Positions 22,211 through 34,860 of a DNA stretch of 64,000 bases are shown here, piece by piece. Position 1 is the first letter of the stretch; every line of letters starts with the position of its first letter. The position numbers were made by a program, and so were the translations under genes. The stretch comes from Siphonodentalium dalli. Lineage: Eukaryota > Mollusca > Scaphopoda > Gadilida > Siphonodentaliidae. A model generated the notes under the pieces. That model was not told the DNA's origin, made no database searches, and saw only the letters and a program-made list of their open reading frames with translations. The DNA is taken from positions 191,385,794 to 191,449,793 of the forward strand of contig CP136064.1 of assembly GCA_032622095.1 (NCBI GenBank), in the 5' to 3' direction.

Positions 22211-24290
22211 TTGATCCATTTTCGTCAAGAGACGAAGAAATGATAAGTTTCTACCATATTTTATATTGGATAAGGCCTACCAATTCGTAGACAATTTCGT
22301 TAGACATTTAACCACTGATAACATGATTTCACCGTGCTAGTAATTATCAGCACTGAGTAACATACATCTAGCAGATCTACACAGCCGGGTGACACGATTA
22401 AGTTGATATGTGGATGTTATATGAACATAATTTAATCATTAGCTGTCAACTCGGTGAACACCGTAAAACAGTTGGTTGGCACATGTGCGCGGGCATTTCT
22501 GTCAAGTACAATAATCCGAGAAGTTGCGATTGATGCGCGGGCTTTGCACGCTTGCTACTAAGTTGTTAGTCCACTGTGACAGTATTGTTGGATTCAATTG
22601 ACCCGATCAATCAAATGATGAAATCAAGTCTCTCTTCAGCTGGATACGTGATTGTTCCCAACACATAGTTGTTTATCACAAGGAATTTATAAATGATATG
22701 GGTATATATAATTGATATATATTAATACTGGGACTAAATTAAAATTATAAGAAATAACTCTTATTTCGATTTAATAAGGTGGTGAGTTAGAATCGACAAT
22801 TTTGAAGACAAATTAACTTTAATCGCATAACCTTAGTCGAGACTAGATCGATTTATTAGATGTAACACCTAACTGATTTTCGAAGGGAAAACATGTTTGC
22901 ATTATCTGTGTGTAATTTTACACGTACCATATTTGAACCCATGAAGTATCTCGATCTAAATCCTACCAGGTGTACACATAAGAAAGTAGAGAGATTACTA
23001 ATTTAATATGTTTGAAGCAAAGGGCGTGGCTACTTTTGATGTTTCATATGTGTTGGATACTATGTGTAAGTTTGCTATATGCCTTGCCACCTGTCGGCGA
23101 CGAATTTATATTATGAGCAAATAGGTCCAACAGCCACCAAATGTCTGACTGCGATTGTCTATATATGTCACACATTCAACCCAACGGCAATAACTTGACA
23201 ACCAACGTGTGTCATTGTCGAATACAGGACCGTCGCCGTATGCAACTGTGTAACCTGGCTCACATGGTAAACTTAGTGAAATAATACCTACCCATTACGG
23301 CTTCAAATCCCGCAATATTAAAGCTAAACATAAGGATTCAAAATCAATTGTTTTCTGACTCGTCTACTTAGATGATTGCACACAATAACTACCACAGCTA
23401 TGTACATTATCTGATATTTGTGATAATCGCAGGCTTGCATATATGCTTTCGGTCAGATACATATAAATGTTCTACGCATATCGTACAATTTATCATGGGG
23501 AGAAATAACAGAATCATGAATATTTGACATATATCAGATAAGTAAGTTCTTCCATTGCAGAAAATTGGCGATCGTGCGAATGATCTGCTACTTACTGTTT
23601 GTGTTAAAAGTACTCCACGGCTAGTATACTTCTCGATAATGTCTTACATACACCTGTAGAGGATAAACTCTGTTTTAATTAGATAAGCTTAGTGTAGTCT
23701 GAGTGGTCTTGTGAGAATAGTCGCTGGGTGGACCAACTAATTCCGCCGCTATTGTTGGTAACATGTGACCAACGAGTTGTCATCCCGTTTGATGAAATGG
23801 ATCAGCATCAGCGAAAGGGACAACTTTAGTATGACAAGCATCGTGCTAATGCCTGAGCAACTGAGTATATTACACTTTGAACACGTCTTCTAACAGTGTG
23901 GCTTTCTAATCCTTGTACTTGAAATTTCATCGTTGGACAATGTCCTACATTGCTCCATACTGATATAGAAATTAGATTATATAGCTTTATCCTATTCGGG
24001 TACTGTACGTGAATCTAATAGTTGTGTACGTGTGACGGAGAATCGTCCAATACCTACAGTGTGAGACCAACTTTCATGCATACAAAATTCATGTGACTTA
24101 GCACAATCAATACCCACGCCTCACACTTACTTACCATTATCATTTAAAGCATTAGCATTTACAAATTAGGGCCAGTTTTCATAATATTCTACCTGTTCCT
24201 ATCAAACGCTGAAAGTTGGTTCTGTGCAACGTGCTTGGGGTGAGCTCCAAGTCACTTGATATTATTTCAAACGGCCTTGTATAAAGTTAA
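22211..24290. other. Centre of the inverted duplication, no gene recognised
   Basis: About 2.1 kb without a recognisable exon, RNA gene or repeat and without even a 60-codon open frame. Weak hints (GTTAGTCCACTGTGACAG near 22565 against the complement of about 23725) suggest the arms may once have extended further. Confidence 0.4.
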
Positions 24291-26060
24291 ATACTGAATG
24301 CATATAATGAGTTTAAATATATTGTGATAGCAATGTGAATCCTGGGCAGCCGGTAATATATAAAATAATATGAAAGCGAAGGCATATATATAACTCGCCG
24401 AACTCATCAGACACTACGCAGACATACATGATATATAGTACGTTAACAGGACAATAATTAAACTATTGGTCGTCAATGTGTATTCATTACAACAATTAAT
24501 ACACCTGCAATGGTGTATATCAATTGTAAGAATTAAGCCCTGCTAAAAATATACTCAAATGAACTGCTTAAGTAAATAAGCATAAATCCACGTGTGATGG
24601 GACCATAGCAGCTGCGAGAATATAACGACACAGCTACTTGTTCGGTCAGGTTTGTTTGAGATTTGTTTCGGTTATTCCAATGGAACATCACTCCACTGAA
24701 CGTGAAAACCAATGACCCCAGTACGCAATTGGCTACATTGAAGATATATATAAACTAAGTTGTCCATTCTTTGCGTATATATATACGTCACATACCCGCA
24801 CTTATCAGGATTCAAAATTGGTTGTCATCGCTTGACGGCTTATGAAGTGGGTCTAATGAGCCATTAGCATGGGACATCTACAATACAATGGTTATTGAGG
24901 ATTGAATATGTATATTTAGTCGGCATTGTAGCTTCCATTCTTATTGTACGAAAATAAAGTCAGCAGTTCCATCATCAATCAGAACGTTGACTTGCATGCC
25001 ACAAAATGGATGTCAGATTGAAACACAGCCCCATTGTGGCAATTTGGCATTGCATGTCGATTTTGAGAATAAAAATGAGCATTTACTTTCTCAATGCCAA
25101 TAGTTATTATCGGATTCGGATCGCATTATCTACAGACATATATGCAAGAACGAATAAGCTACAGAACTCATAACATGCAGATGCTATTGCAACTCAAAAG
25201 CCGGTTGTTTTATTGGAACATTTTTGAGTTTTATGGCCGCCATTTTGGTTTCCATCATCGGTTTTACGCAACCAGTTGCCTTATACATATTATGATACAG
25301 CTTCTATGAAATAAAGATCAGTTACAATAAAGCACTTGCGATGTTCCAGTCCGGTGTGCACACTCGTTGTGTACAGAGTGCCATTATAAAACTTGGCGGC
25401 CATCTTGGACGCCATCTTGGATGTTATTACCTTCCTAATCTAGGATTTGAACGAAATCTTACATTCTCCGTGTCTCCGGATGGTTCTACCATGTATGACA
25501 CTATAAAATGTGCATTGTCCATGTTTTATTGGACACAACCTGAATGGATGCATTTAAAGGTACTCAACCCGTAAAGAGGGTCCCCATCTCAACAGATTCC
25601 AACAACAACAATCCGATCAGAGGGTCCTATATTACTATTTCTTTGGCTTTGGGGGTAAAAAATATTTGATTCGAGTCGAGGAACCCATCAAACAAAGCTC
25701 AGAGTTATTAGATATTGATTTTTCAAATTTGTTATGTTCTCGAGATGAGTACCAATAACTGCCGTAATCTGCTCTGGATGTGTACTCCAAAGCTATTCAA
25801 ACAGACAAGGATGAATAACTCTAAAATCAAGTGGTAGTTTTAACACAATTTTGACTGAGTTCTGGGCCAGATAGTATTCCCGATAATGAAAAATAATAGA
25901 TTTCTAAAATCGATATCTAACAAATCTGAGCTTTGATGGGTGACTTCCTCGACTCGAATCAAATATTTTTGACCCCCGAAGCCATTGAAATAGTAATTGA
26001 GAGGAGTTTTATCGGGTTGAGTACCTTTAAGTGGATATTTGTGAAATTGGGGTGAGGCAG
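24291..26060. repeat. Right arm of the inverted duplication (interrupted)
   Basis: This is the complement of 20961-22210, interrupted by the foldback at 25554-26030. After removing the insert, GGATGCA joins GTGGATATTTGTGAAATTGG and restores the match to the left-arm start. Confidence 0.72.
25554..26030. mobile_element. 0.48-kb foldback MITE nested in the right arm
   Basis: The left end TTAAAGGTACTCAACCCG is mirrored exactly at the right end (to 26030). The pairing goes on through TTGATTCGAGTCGAGGAA, GCTCAGA and GATATTGATTTT-type blocks. The outer TTAA on each side could be a target duplication. A partial relative lies at 62815-63005. Confidence 0.8.
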
Positions 26061-26065
26061 GGGGG

Positions 26066-26125
26066 GGGGGGTAGTAAACAATTTGCAGGAAGGTACGCCG
26101 TTTTTTTTGCATTTAGCATTTTCGG
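26066..26125. repeat. Poly-G-linked repeat fragment
   Basis: A G run (about 26059-26070) is followed by text whose complement (GTACCTTCCTGCAAATTGTTT then ACTACC and Cs) matches 28945-28980. It marks a shared module joined at homopolymers. Confidence 0.45.
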
Positions 26126-26530
26126 GGACCCACCACCCACAAACATGCAAACAAAATATTTTAGTCCCAATTTTTTTACACCCACCCCCCCAAATTTCAC
26201 TAAACTTTTCATAAAATTCTACTGATATCACTCATATGACTGGGAATTATCTCAATTAGTTAAAATAACAGTTTAACCTGTTTCAGAAGCTGTTTTAATT
26301 GAAAAAAAAATGTTTTATAAATTGCTGATCATCTGTAAACCTAGATCATTGTGCAGAATACACAAAATTCGTGGGCATAGAGTCACTTGTTTAACAATTC
26401 ACCTCACCATTGGCATCCAATCACTCCCTGTATGCATATCGGTCACACCCATGGCCATATAACCAATAAATATATACAATGTACATACACAAAATTTCAT
26501 AATTTCTAACTATTTCTAACTATTTAACTT

Positions 26531-27613
26531 ATAGGACCGGTTCTATACACATTGTACACTCTACCTCTGGGAAACTTGATTCGGAAACATGGACTCAACG
26601 TACATATGTACGCGGACGACACGCAAATTTACGGTTCTGTCCCTCCATATGGCCTGTTGTATTTAATAAGAAAAGTGGAATTTTGTGTCTCTGACGTCAA
26701 GAGGTGGATGTTGTCTAATAAGCTTAAATTAAATGATGACAAAACTGAAATAATTGTGTGTCCCCCAGCCGGTAAGCACGAACCATTCACAATCAGAAGT
26801 TTGAACATCGGCGGATGTGAAATTGAGCCTACAATGTGTGCGAAAAATCTCGGTGTCAACATTTCTAATTCTTTATCCATGGACGCTCAAGTACAACACA
26901 TTTCCCGTACCATACTAATTGAACTTATGGGCCTTAGTCGTCTTCGTCCATACTTAACAATGCCTGCGGCGAAAAAGGTTGCTTCTTGTAATATTATGTC
27001 AAGATTGGACTATTGCAATGCGCTTTTAGTGGGAAGTTCACAAGAACAATTAAGTCGTCTGCAACGTCTACAGAACTCAGCCGCGAGGATTGTAGTGCGT
27101 GTTCCGAAATCAACCCATGTCTCTCCAATTTTGAAAAACCTACATTGGCTCCCAGTGCGCGCGCGAATTGATTTCAAGTTAGCAACGTTCTGCTATCGTT
27201 ACTTTAATTCATCTGCACCAGCATATATCTCGGACATTCTTACGTTGTATGTACCAGGCCGTGATAACCTCCGTTCAAAGGAAAAACAGCTTCTGGCTGT
27301 TCACATGGGTAAATATATGAAAATTGAACGTCGTCTGTTTACACACGCCGCACCAAGTGTCTGGAACTCCATCCCTCTCGACATTCGTCGTTCGCACTCT
27401 ATCGACATCTTCAAGCAACGACTTAAGACGCACCTGTTCAATATTTACCCGCACACAACTAGCCGTAGATAGCAACATTGCATCTTTCTCCGTATCCATT
27501 GATAGTAAATATTCTAATGTCTGTACATGTGTATAACCTGCATATAGAGTCCCAAGCGCTTCGAGCTACACCAGGGATGAAGCGCTATAAAATGCTATAT
27601 ATTATTATTATTA
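26531..27613 (+). mobile_element. 5'-truncated L2/CR1-type LINE with nearly open RT C-terminal frame
   Basis: The frame reads from IGPVLYTLYTLPLG at about 26531, through the catalytic box YADDTQIY (YADD at 26609-26620), LNDDKTE, MSRLDYCNALLVG, RLQRLQNSAARIV, NLHWLPVRARIDFK and FTHAAPSVWNSIPLD to a stop at 27470-27472. This is the palm end, thumb and C-terminal region of an L2-clade reverse transcriptase. Upstream RT motifs, the endonuclease and ORF1 are missing: classic 5' truncation. The 3' UTR ends with AGCGCTTCGAGC, GAAGCGCTATAAAATGC and (ATT)n to 27613. Flanking sequence resembles an uninterrupted paralogue near 28340-28400, supporting both boundaries. No ATG suits a host start; it is not a host gene. 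The about 310-codon open frame suggests relatively recent insertion. Confidence 0.9.
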
Positions 27614-28070
27614 GTCTGTCAACCAGCCCATTAGCTAACATATTCCATACCACTTATGTTAGTCTATTGGAGCAACTTACTTCTGGTATACTAAACTAGC
27701 TGAAACAGGCTCCCTTGGGGAGCCTATATTCAGCATCGGAGATATATGTGGCCCCCTTTGTGTGACTTCGCAAACATTTTTATCTTAGACAGAGCCTTCA
27801 TTTAGCGGCGGCCCCTTTGTGTGTTTCATGCACATTTGGTCATTGAAACATTTTGATATATATATTGTTTTAATATATATTTTTAAAAGATTGAATTCCT
27901 TGCTCAATTTAACAAAACCAATTTTTTTTTTTAAATTAAATGTTTTGAAAAACTAACACGATTAGAACATCCGCCAGGGTACCCCGAGTCACCACACCCA
28001 ATTTGGTTGAACTCGGTCCAGGGGTCTGAGAGAAAAATCCGGACAGATCCTACTCGTTTATATATATAGA

Positions 28071-28635
28071 TGACAAGCAGTCACAGCACTATACCAGATT
28101 TGGATACGTTCTGTCTTGTGAGAGATCATCTGAGTTGAAAGATATGCACATAATTCACTGATTGGTTTGATGCACTTATGACAGATATTTTCTACCCATT
28201 GATAGTCACATTAATGTTTGAGACAGTTGCTCGCTCTTTTTACATGCACACAATGGTCTAGGAATTAGTTACATCATGTTTACTTATATATGCAAACTTA
28301 GGTCTTTGTACAGGATACACACAATTCCATAATTTCTAACCGTTTCCCGATTAGTCTGTCAACTAGCACATTATCTAGCATTATGCCTTAACACTTTTGT
28401 TAGTCTTCTGGAGCAACCTCTGTTATAATAAATGACAAACAGTCACTATGCCAGACTTGGATACTTTAGGTGTTGTGAGAGTAACAGATCATATGAGTTG
28501 ATAGACATGCAAATATTTCACTGATTGGCTTGATGCACAGTGTTATGACAGTTGTATTCCAGCCATTCATAGTCACATTAATGTTTGAGACAGTTGCTTC
28601 CTCTTTTTTCATGCACACAATGACCTTGGCTTTAG
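28071..28635. repeat. Direct duplication, 362-bp spacing
   Basis: TGACAAGCAGTCAC at 28071 and TGACAAACAGTCAC at 28433 start two ~200-bp copies that share CACTGATTGG, TTGATGCAC and AGTCACATTAATGTTTGAGA. The spacer (28318-28420) resembles the L2 flanks. Confidence 0.75.
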
Positions 28636-28970
28636 TTAAATCAAGACAAGTTTATTTATTTCAGTTTTCATTTCTCTAATCTACTTTCCGAAGGGTGTCG
28701 AGAAGGATTGTTTTCACCCCATCGCCCCATACATGCAACATGCCATATAGCTCAATGTCATCTCTACTAGGGCCCATATGAAGTCCCAGTAACATAAATA
28801 TTGTGTTTTTGCAGTTATAAATTCTTATAATATGTTTTAAACTGTTACAAATGTCATGTAAGGGCACAAAAGGTCTTTAGTAAAAAAATTGCATGAGGGT
28901 GAAAAAAACGTGATTTTTGCCCCTCGGGCCACCCACCACCCCGGCATACCTTCTTGCAAATTTTTTACTA

Positions 28971-29516
28971 CCCCCCCCCCTGGGTGAGGGTTCAGTTTTT
29001 GTCGATTAGTTTACCAACTGGAGATATATAATACAGATAGGAGCATTATTTCGTAGGGAATACTCTTCCATTTCCAAAAATATATAACTTGGACGAATTC
29101 GACAGATATGCCGCTATATTTGCACAGTTGGCGCACGACACTTTGTCTGAATCGCCTTGAATTTTTGATGCGTCACGCTACATATTTTACCATGACGTCA
29201 CGAAATCAGAACGAAAGCAAAAAACAATGTCGAATCTGATTAAGTGTGAAAATTAGTCCCATAAATTGCAAATATGTGTTCATTCTTTCCCATTTTGATG
29301 CCCGATCAGCCGGTTGTCTATTGTCTGTCAAACAGCTGGAAATGTGCCTATTTTTCGGTAGGGTACCATATGAAACATAGCGAAAATGTATATTTTGTCA
29401 CCTATTTCGGCTCGGTGCCCTCTGAATTCGAAAACTAGAGTAATTTTCCCATAATAAAAGATGGTCGCATAAATTCCCCGATGTGCGACGGTCGCCCCCA
29501 GCACCGCCTAGACTAT
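28971..29516. repeat. Interspersed repeat bounded by C homopolymer (copy 2, inverted)
   Basis: Complement of 20401-20960 with scattered differences. It begins at a run of Cs (28971) and ends at GCACCGCCTAGACTA. The long G run of copy 1 is absent here. Confidence 0.75.
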
Positions 29517-30535
29517 ATGACGTTTTTGTCTGGTCGTTGAGACCCGGCTATATATGAGGTGAACAAAGAAGAAATTGATAACACGCCATGGTTTGTCGAA
29601 TGAGACAAATGAGATGTATTGCCCACTTTGGGGGAATTACTCCTAGCGATTTGGTTCTCTGCTGAGTTTTATTTACATTCTCTACCCAGTAATGTTTCCT
29701 ATTCTTTGCATTTGTGCTCATTTTCGTTATATCGTCATACTCAAAGAAATCTTTCTGTCACGCATTTACTAGCATCATTCCAAAAGAAGGCTTGTACTTT
29801 GACCCAAAATCGGGTCAGTTTATCGTCATAATTTCAAATGTTATTGAGAAATTACTAGGTATTTTTTCACAGCATTCCATGGCATTATTTTACCTGTCCT
29901 CTGGTGTCCTCCGGATCATTATCACGAGACGGACCACACTTATTTACTTTACAAAGGTATGTTATTACAAATACCGGCAGTACTTATCAGTATTTTTGTC
30001 TATGTTTATAAAATGTTCTCCCATCGAGCCGATCATTGGTTAGATTCACATTAAATAGATGAGAATAACAATCGGCTTTATTTAATTTAATTTACTTTTT
30101 AAAAAGGGTTATTATTGTCACAAACAAGTTTAATGTATCAATATGTGCTTAAAGTTGATGCATAGGTTCACAGAGCTCGCTAATAAGTCGTTGTGATAAG
30201 ACTAATTAGTGATGTAACAAATTCCACCGGCCGATAATTACCCGGGGTATCAAACCGCACTTCTGTGTACACTCAGCTGGTTAAAAGCCTGGTTTGGACT
30301 GGGACAGTGTTATAGAGGCGCTGTCCGCGTCATGCAACTGTTGGAAATTATTTGACCTGATCGACACCCCAATAGTTCGAAGTGTTACTGTTTAAGTCCA
30401 AATTTCCGATCCGAAATTGGGAAATATTCGACTTTAAAAATAAAAATATAAAAATAAAATAAGTTCACACTGAATAGGGCCTACTAGTTAAAATCAAACT
30501 GTCAGTCAATTGTAACCTATTCTGGTCGAATATTT
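29517..30535. other. No gene recognised
   Basis: Two overlapping frames of 70-109 codons near 29619-30043 show no recognisable domain and are probably chance. Confidence 0.4.
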
Positions 30536-30930
30536 TTAACTGCATGGTGCTGTTTTAATTACAAACGTTTCCAAATGTTGACCAATGTTATGTGATTGAC
30601 ACCCAGGGGCATGGCGACAGGAGGGGGTGGGGGTGGGGGGGGGGGGGTTCGACTGGGATGGTGTCTCAAAATGGTGGTCAAAATGTTCAACAGTTGGAAT
30701 TTTCATACCTAACACAACATTAGTTGGAAATTTCACACCAGCAATGGGTTGAATTATTTCTTATAGTTTGACTTTCCAACAATTTATTGGTTGTGAATTT
30801 GTTGTTTTGAGACAATCATTTGCATATTTTCCTACATTTGGTCAAAATTGTCTGAAATGGCCATTAGTTGCAATTTTGTAACATTGGGAGGGTGTGAGGT
30901 TGGAAATTTCCAACATTTCCAACGATCCAT
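30536..30930. repeat. TTGGAAAT-family repeat with G run, inverted
   Basis: AGTTGGAAATTTCACACCA, TTTGACTTTCCAACAATTT and ACATTGGGAG-type text match, in opposite orientation, the copies at 200-480 and 32205-32470, and in the same orientation 47335-47580. A run of Gs lies near 30636-30650. Confidence 0.55.
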
Positions 30931-31245
30931 GTTCGACCCGGTGTGTTCTCGTCCCTGTCCGTAGTCGTGTGAATTTGACTGACTAGATATTAGTATTCTT
31001 GCAATGTTTGCAGGTTCATATCTCAAAACTTCCGCATACTGCATGAGCAGATCTATGGTTGACACAGTGAATTATGTTCCTACATCTGGCTAGTGACCAC
31101 AATTACCACTGATCCATTCAGGATATAGGCTAGCATCCAAAGTCAAAGCAACACACGGGGTGTAAATGGAAACTTTGGTCTGGTACAAAGCGGGGTGCAG
31201 TTGGAAATTCCAAGGTGGAAATCACTCTAAACGGAGACCCTCTAG

Positions 31246-31283
31246 CCAGAGTCGTTATCTCGTGGGAATCCGGATTCAGAATC
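31246..31283. repeat. Perfect 38-bp inverted repeat, left copy
   Basis: CCAGAGTCGTTATCTCGTGG and the following 18 bases recur exactly, inverted, at 35435-35472, 4.2 kb away. The similarity extends outward through GGAGACC with a short indel. It could be the terminus of an element enclosing the two transposons between. Confidence 0.6.
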
Positions 31284-32204
31284 TGGATTCAGATTACAGA
31301 TTAGACCCCGTACGACTTGGTTCGGTAAACGAACAGATCAGAAATGGGCAGAATCAGTAAACGAACAGACCGTAATCTCAATCCCGTGGTAATCCAGATT
31401 CGGATTTGGATTCCGATTACGGACTCAAATTTCGTAATGTAAACAAACCGAGATTTCGCCACCTCGGAGTTTAAAAACACAATAAAACATAAGAATCCGT
31501 CTCTTGTGTACAAATTATTGCAGAATATAAACGATCTATATCAAAGAATTTTAAATGCGGAGACAAATTTGTTTTATCGAATGTAAAAAGGGAGAATATT
31601 ACTGAAATTAGCCAAATAATAACGCTATTGATAGTAACGATGGGGGAGCTCTTCGGTTGATGGCGAAGCAAATCATTGTCGATTTTATTGTCACTTTCAT
31701 ATGTCCATTTCATAATTCCATCCATAAAATACCGCCCGAACGCATGTCGATTTCGAATTCGGCGGATACGTCCACGTCACCATTGACCGAATTCATGTGA
31801 ACCTGCATGGATATGTCTTCTGCTGTGTTCGTTATTATAATGTTTCTTCTTATTCAAGAAATAGTAGGATTATATGATACCGATGGATTATCATATACAC
31901 GTATGTACTATCTAGTCTTATAGCAATTTCATGTTTAAAATGTTTTGTTTCGTTAAATGCAGTCGTTTTGCACAATAGTCTCTGTATAGTGCACAAATAC
32001 AGGCATTTTTTGGCCAACGTGCTGTACAATAGTTGGAAAATAAAGCTTTGCTCCTGAAGCTAATGTTGTGGTCTTGTGATCGCAGGTGAACTGCATCTCC
32101 CAATCGCACAAACAAAAATGTAAAGCTTATTCTAGTATCTCAGGACTATATAGTGGAAATGTCAGTCAATTTATTGATTAAGTACCCACACGTACAAGTT
32201 CTAG

Positions 32205-32470
32205 GGACGTGGCTAGAGGTTTCCTCAACTTTCCGGCCAACTGCACCCCCCATTGAACCAAACATCAATTTCACAGGTTCGCAGAATTCCATTTGCTCCC
32301 CTTGGAAATAGCCAACCTGACACACACTAAGATTGGAAAATTACCAACTTTTACTGGTTGAAAAATATCAAACAATGAGAACAATTCCAACCTATATATG
32401 GTGTCAAATTAATGTCCAACTAATGTTGTGTCATGCATGAAATTTCCAACTGCTGGAAATGTACCAAATT
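32205..32470. repeat. TTGGAAAT-family repeat
   Basis: It shares GAGAACAATTCCAACCTATA and TTTCCAACTGCTGGAAAT with the copy at 200-480, in the same orientation. Confidence 0.55.
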
Positions 32471-32529
32471 TAGTTTAAACATATTTATTTCAAATATTTG
32501 TCAAATTTAGATAACACATATGATATATA

Positions 32530-33323
32530 CACTCTTAAAACAATAGGTACTTCAGAGTACCTACGTAGGTACTAAGCTTTGTCCCAGGGGGGAGTACCAA
32601 CTTTTTGGTAATCTGGAGTACCAAAAGTTTAGGTACTCTATAGTACCAAAATGTTTGGTACTCTAGAGTACCAACTTCTTGGTACTCTAGAGTATCAAAT
32701 TGTTGGTACTCTGGAATACCTACTAATTATTTATGTTCTACCCGGGCATTGTGCATATAACACCCACCCCGCATTTATGTCACCGAAGCCATGACGCTCA
32801 CGATATGAAGTGCCAAGAAATAGATGCTTTCATGATACGCCCTATATATTATCTGAAGTACCAAAATATCAAGACAGGTATTCTGAAGTATTTAGGTACT
32901 ACGCGTAGCTCCAGCAATTTGGTACTCCAGAGAACAAAACAGCCCAGATACCGGCAAATTTAACAATGTGACATGTTAGACTCCAAATGATGCTGCCGCG
33001 TTTAAACATCGAATTAAGTACAAAACCACAAAGACTCCCTTGCATAGTGCTAAATGAAATAATCCGACAGATCTATGACCGCGAGTCGATGGGCGGCCAT
33101 TTTTTCACTTTAATTTGATCGTTTGCACACGGCACTCGATATTGACACACCCACGGTATCACCCAATCAGCATGGAGCCAACGATTGGCCCTCTGTGGAG
33201 TACCAACTGATCTGGTTCTATAACGCTAAACAGGCACTAAAGGCTTATAGTACCAAACTGTCTGGTACTATCGCGGCTTTTGGTTCTATATGGTACCTAA
33301 ATCAATTGCTTTATTTGAGAGTG
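32530..33323. mobile_element. TA-flanked MITE with arrays of palindromic GGTACTCTAGAGTACC sites
   Basis: The ends are CACTCTTAAAACAAT on the left and the complement of CACTCTCAAATAAAGCAAT on the right, each next to TA (32528-32529 and 33324-33325). Inside the left end (about 32545-32725) GGTACT...AGTACC palindromes repeat every 20-25 bases; a sparser set lies at 33195-33300. No transposase frame is present. It may be a Tc1/mariner-type derivative given the TA, which is an inference. Confidence 0.7.
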
Positions 33324-33498
33324 TAATACATACATTTGTTTATACATACAATGGGATTGGAGGACAAGTGCTGACTCACTGAAGGGTACCCCCTCTCCCA
33401 TATGTTATTACACTGGGGAAAAAAATTAGTAATGGAAAAGCAACATGACTACCAAAACAAGTTGAACATATATACAGATCATCGGTCACCCCTCTCCC

Positions 33499-34860
33499 TA
33501 GTCCAAGTCTTCTTGTACTAAAACCAGCTAAGATATTGGGATGGCGATGCTGGCGTTTAGTCCAAGCCCGCCCTATATGCTCGCTTATGACACGGCTTAA
33601 GCGTTAGTGACCCGCTCAAATAAAACCACAATTATATGAAATAAAATATCACAATTGCGACAATAAACGGATATTTTCCGCAGAAGACATGCTATTTTAT
33701 CTGAAACCCACATCAGTTGTGAATTTAAAACGGTAATTTAATGCGAAAAGAGACATTTACCTCAATGTTTACAATTTTTTTAAAGTATGCGAACTCGGTT
33801 GACCTCGCGAACTGTGTTCGGCATTTTCCGTTGAAAATATTCCGTAGATTTTGGACAACAACGCAAATTACGAAGAATTCTCCATTGTAATCGTAATTAT
33901 GTGTGTCAATAAATAAAATAATAAATAGATTAATTAAACATTGAAGATATAAATGTAATACATTAAATAAATTACGGGGAATTACAACCCTCTCAAAGTT
34001 TAAAACAGTGTAAACACAACGAGTATTAGAATAAATAATATGGTGCTACATTTCCCACATTTGGTGGACTTCGGCGAAATTAAGATATATACTAAACGAA
34101 CAGAGCAATATACTGCTCTTGTTAAGCACACAAAAAATCAAACAAAATTTGTATAAATTTTTAACCTTAAGTTTGAAAAGTCCCACTAAAACGGAAGAAC
34201 TATATTTCGAAACTGTGTGATTCGGTTCTCCGATTATTTTATCAACACAAAGTCAAAATGCACATGGATGAAAATCACACGGATGGAAAGTCAGACACAA
34301 GAGTTCTAATTTGCTCCAATTTTGACAAGTTGCTTGCGAAAATTGTCAACAAAACTACCTTTCTGATCCTCCATTATGTCATTAAGTTTTTAGTGCGGGA
34401 ATTGTTCTCAAAGCACATTGGAAACTGGACTTTGCGGCGATCGGGTTTCGCTATTTTTGTTCGGAAAACCCGCGCTATATATAGAAACGGAAAGTAGAAT
34501 TCTCAGAACAAACAGCGGATTATGCCGAACTTATTCGGACCACTTCGGCTTTCGGTTAAAACGTAAACAAACAGAAACAAATCGATGTTTATGGCAATCA
34601 ACCGGAATATTCTATGTGTAATTTAACATTAAAGTTAGATTATTATACACCATTGTGACCATAAGATGTAAGCCTTTCCGATGTATATAGCATCATGTAT
34701 TGATTTGCTAGGTAAATCGAGTAAAATACACCACAGATTCCCGCCACAGATCGTGGGCGTAAGTCGTGTGGTAGGATTGGTATGCAAGCGGGCTTGGACT
34801 AAACGCCAGCATCGCCATCCCAATATCTTAGCTGGTTTTAGTACAAGAAGACTTGGACTA
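33499..34860. mobile_element. Non-autonomous element with perfect 73-bp TIRs and 9-bp target duplication
   Basis: The first 73 bases, starting TAGTCCAAGTCTTCTTGTAC, are repeated without a mismatch in complement at the right end. CCCTCTCCC lies immediately outside on both sides (33490-33498 and 34861-34869). A 9-bp duplication with long TIRs points to the Mutator-like (MULE) superfamily; an 8-bp reading would suggest hAT. The interior has only a 79-codon frame without a recognised domain, so it is non-autonomous. Identical TIRs suggest a recent insertion or recent arm homogenisation. Confidence 0.85.

Noticed and set aside
26552-27472. 306-codon frame as a host gene
   Set aside because: It is the 3' part of an L2-type reverse transcriptase, and the apparent start is not an ATG.
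29619-30043. Overlapping 70- and 109-codon frames
   Set aside because: No domain, signal peptide or repeat conservation; chance frames are common at this composition.
34258-34497. 79-codon frame within the MULE-like element as a transposase
   Set aside because: Far too short and without a DDE or zinc-finger pattern.
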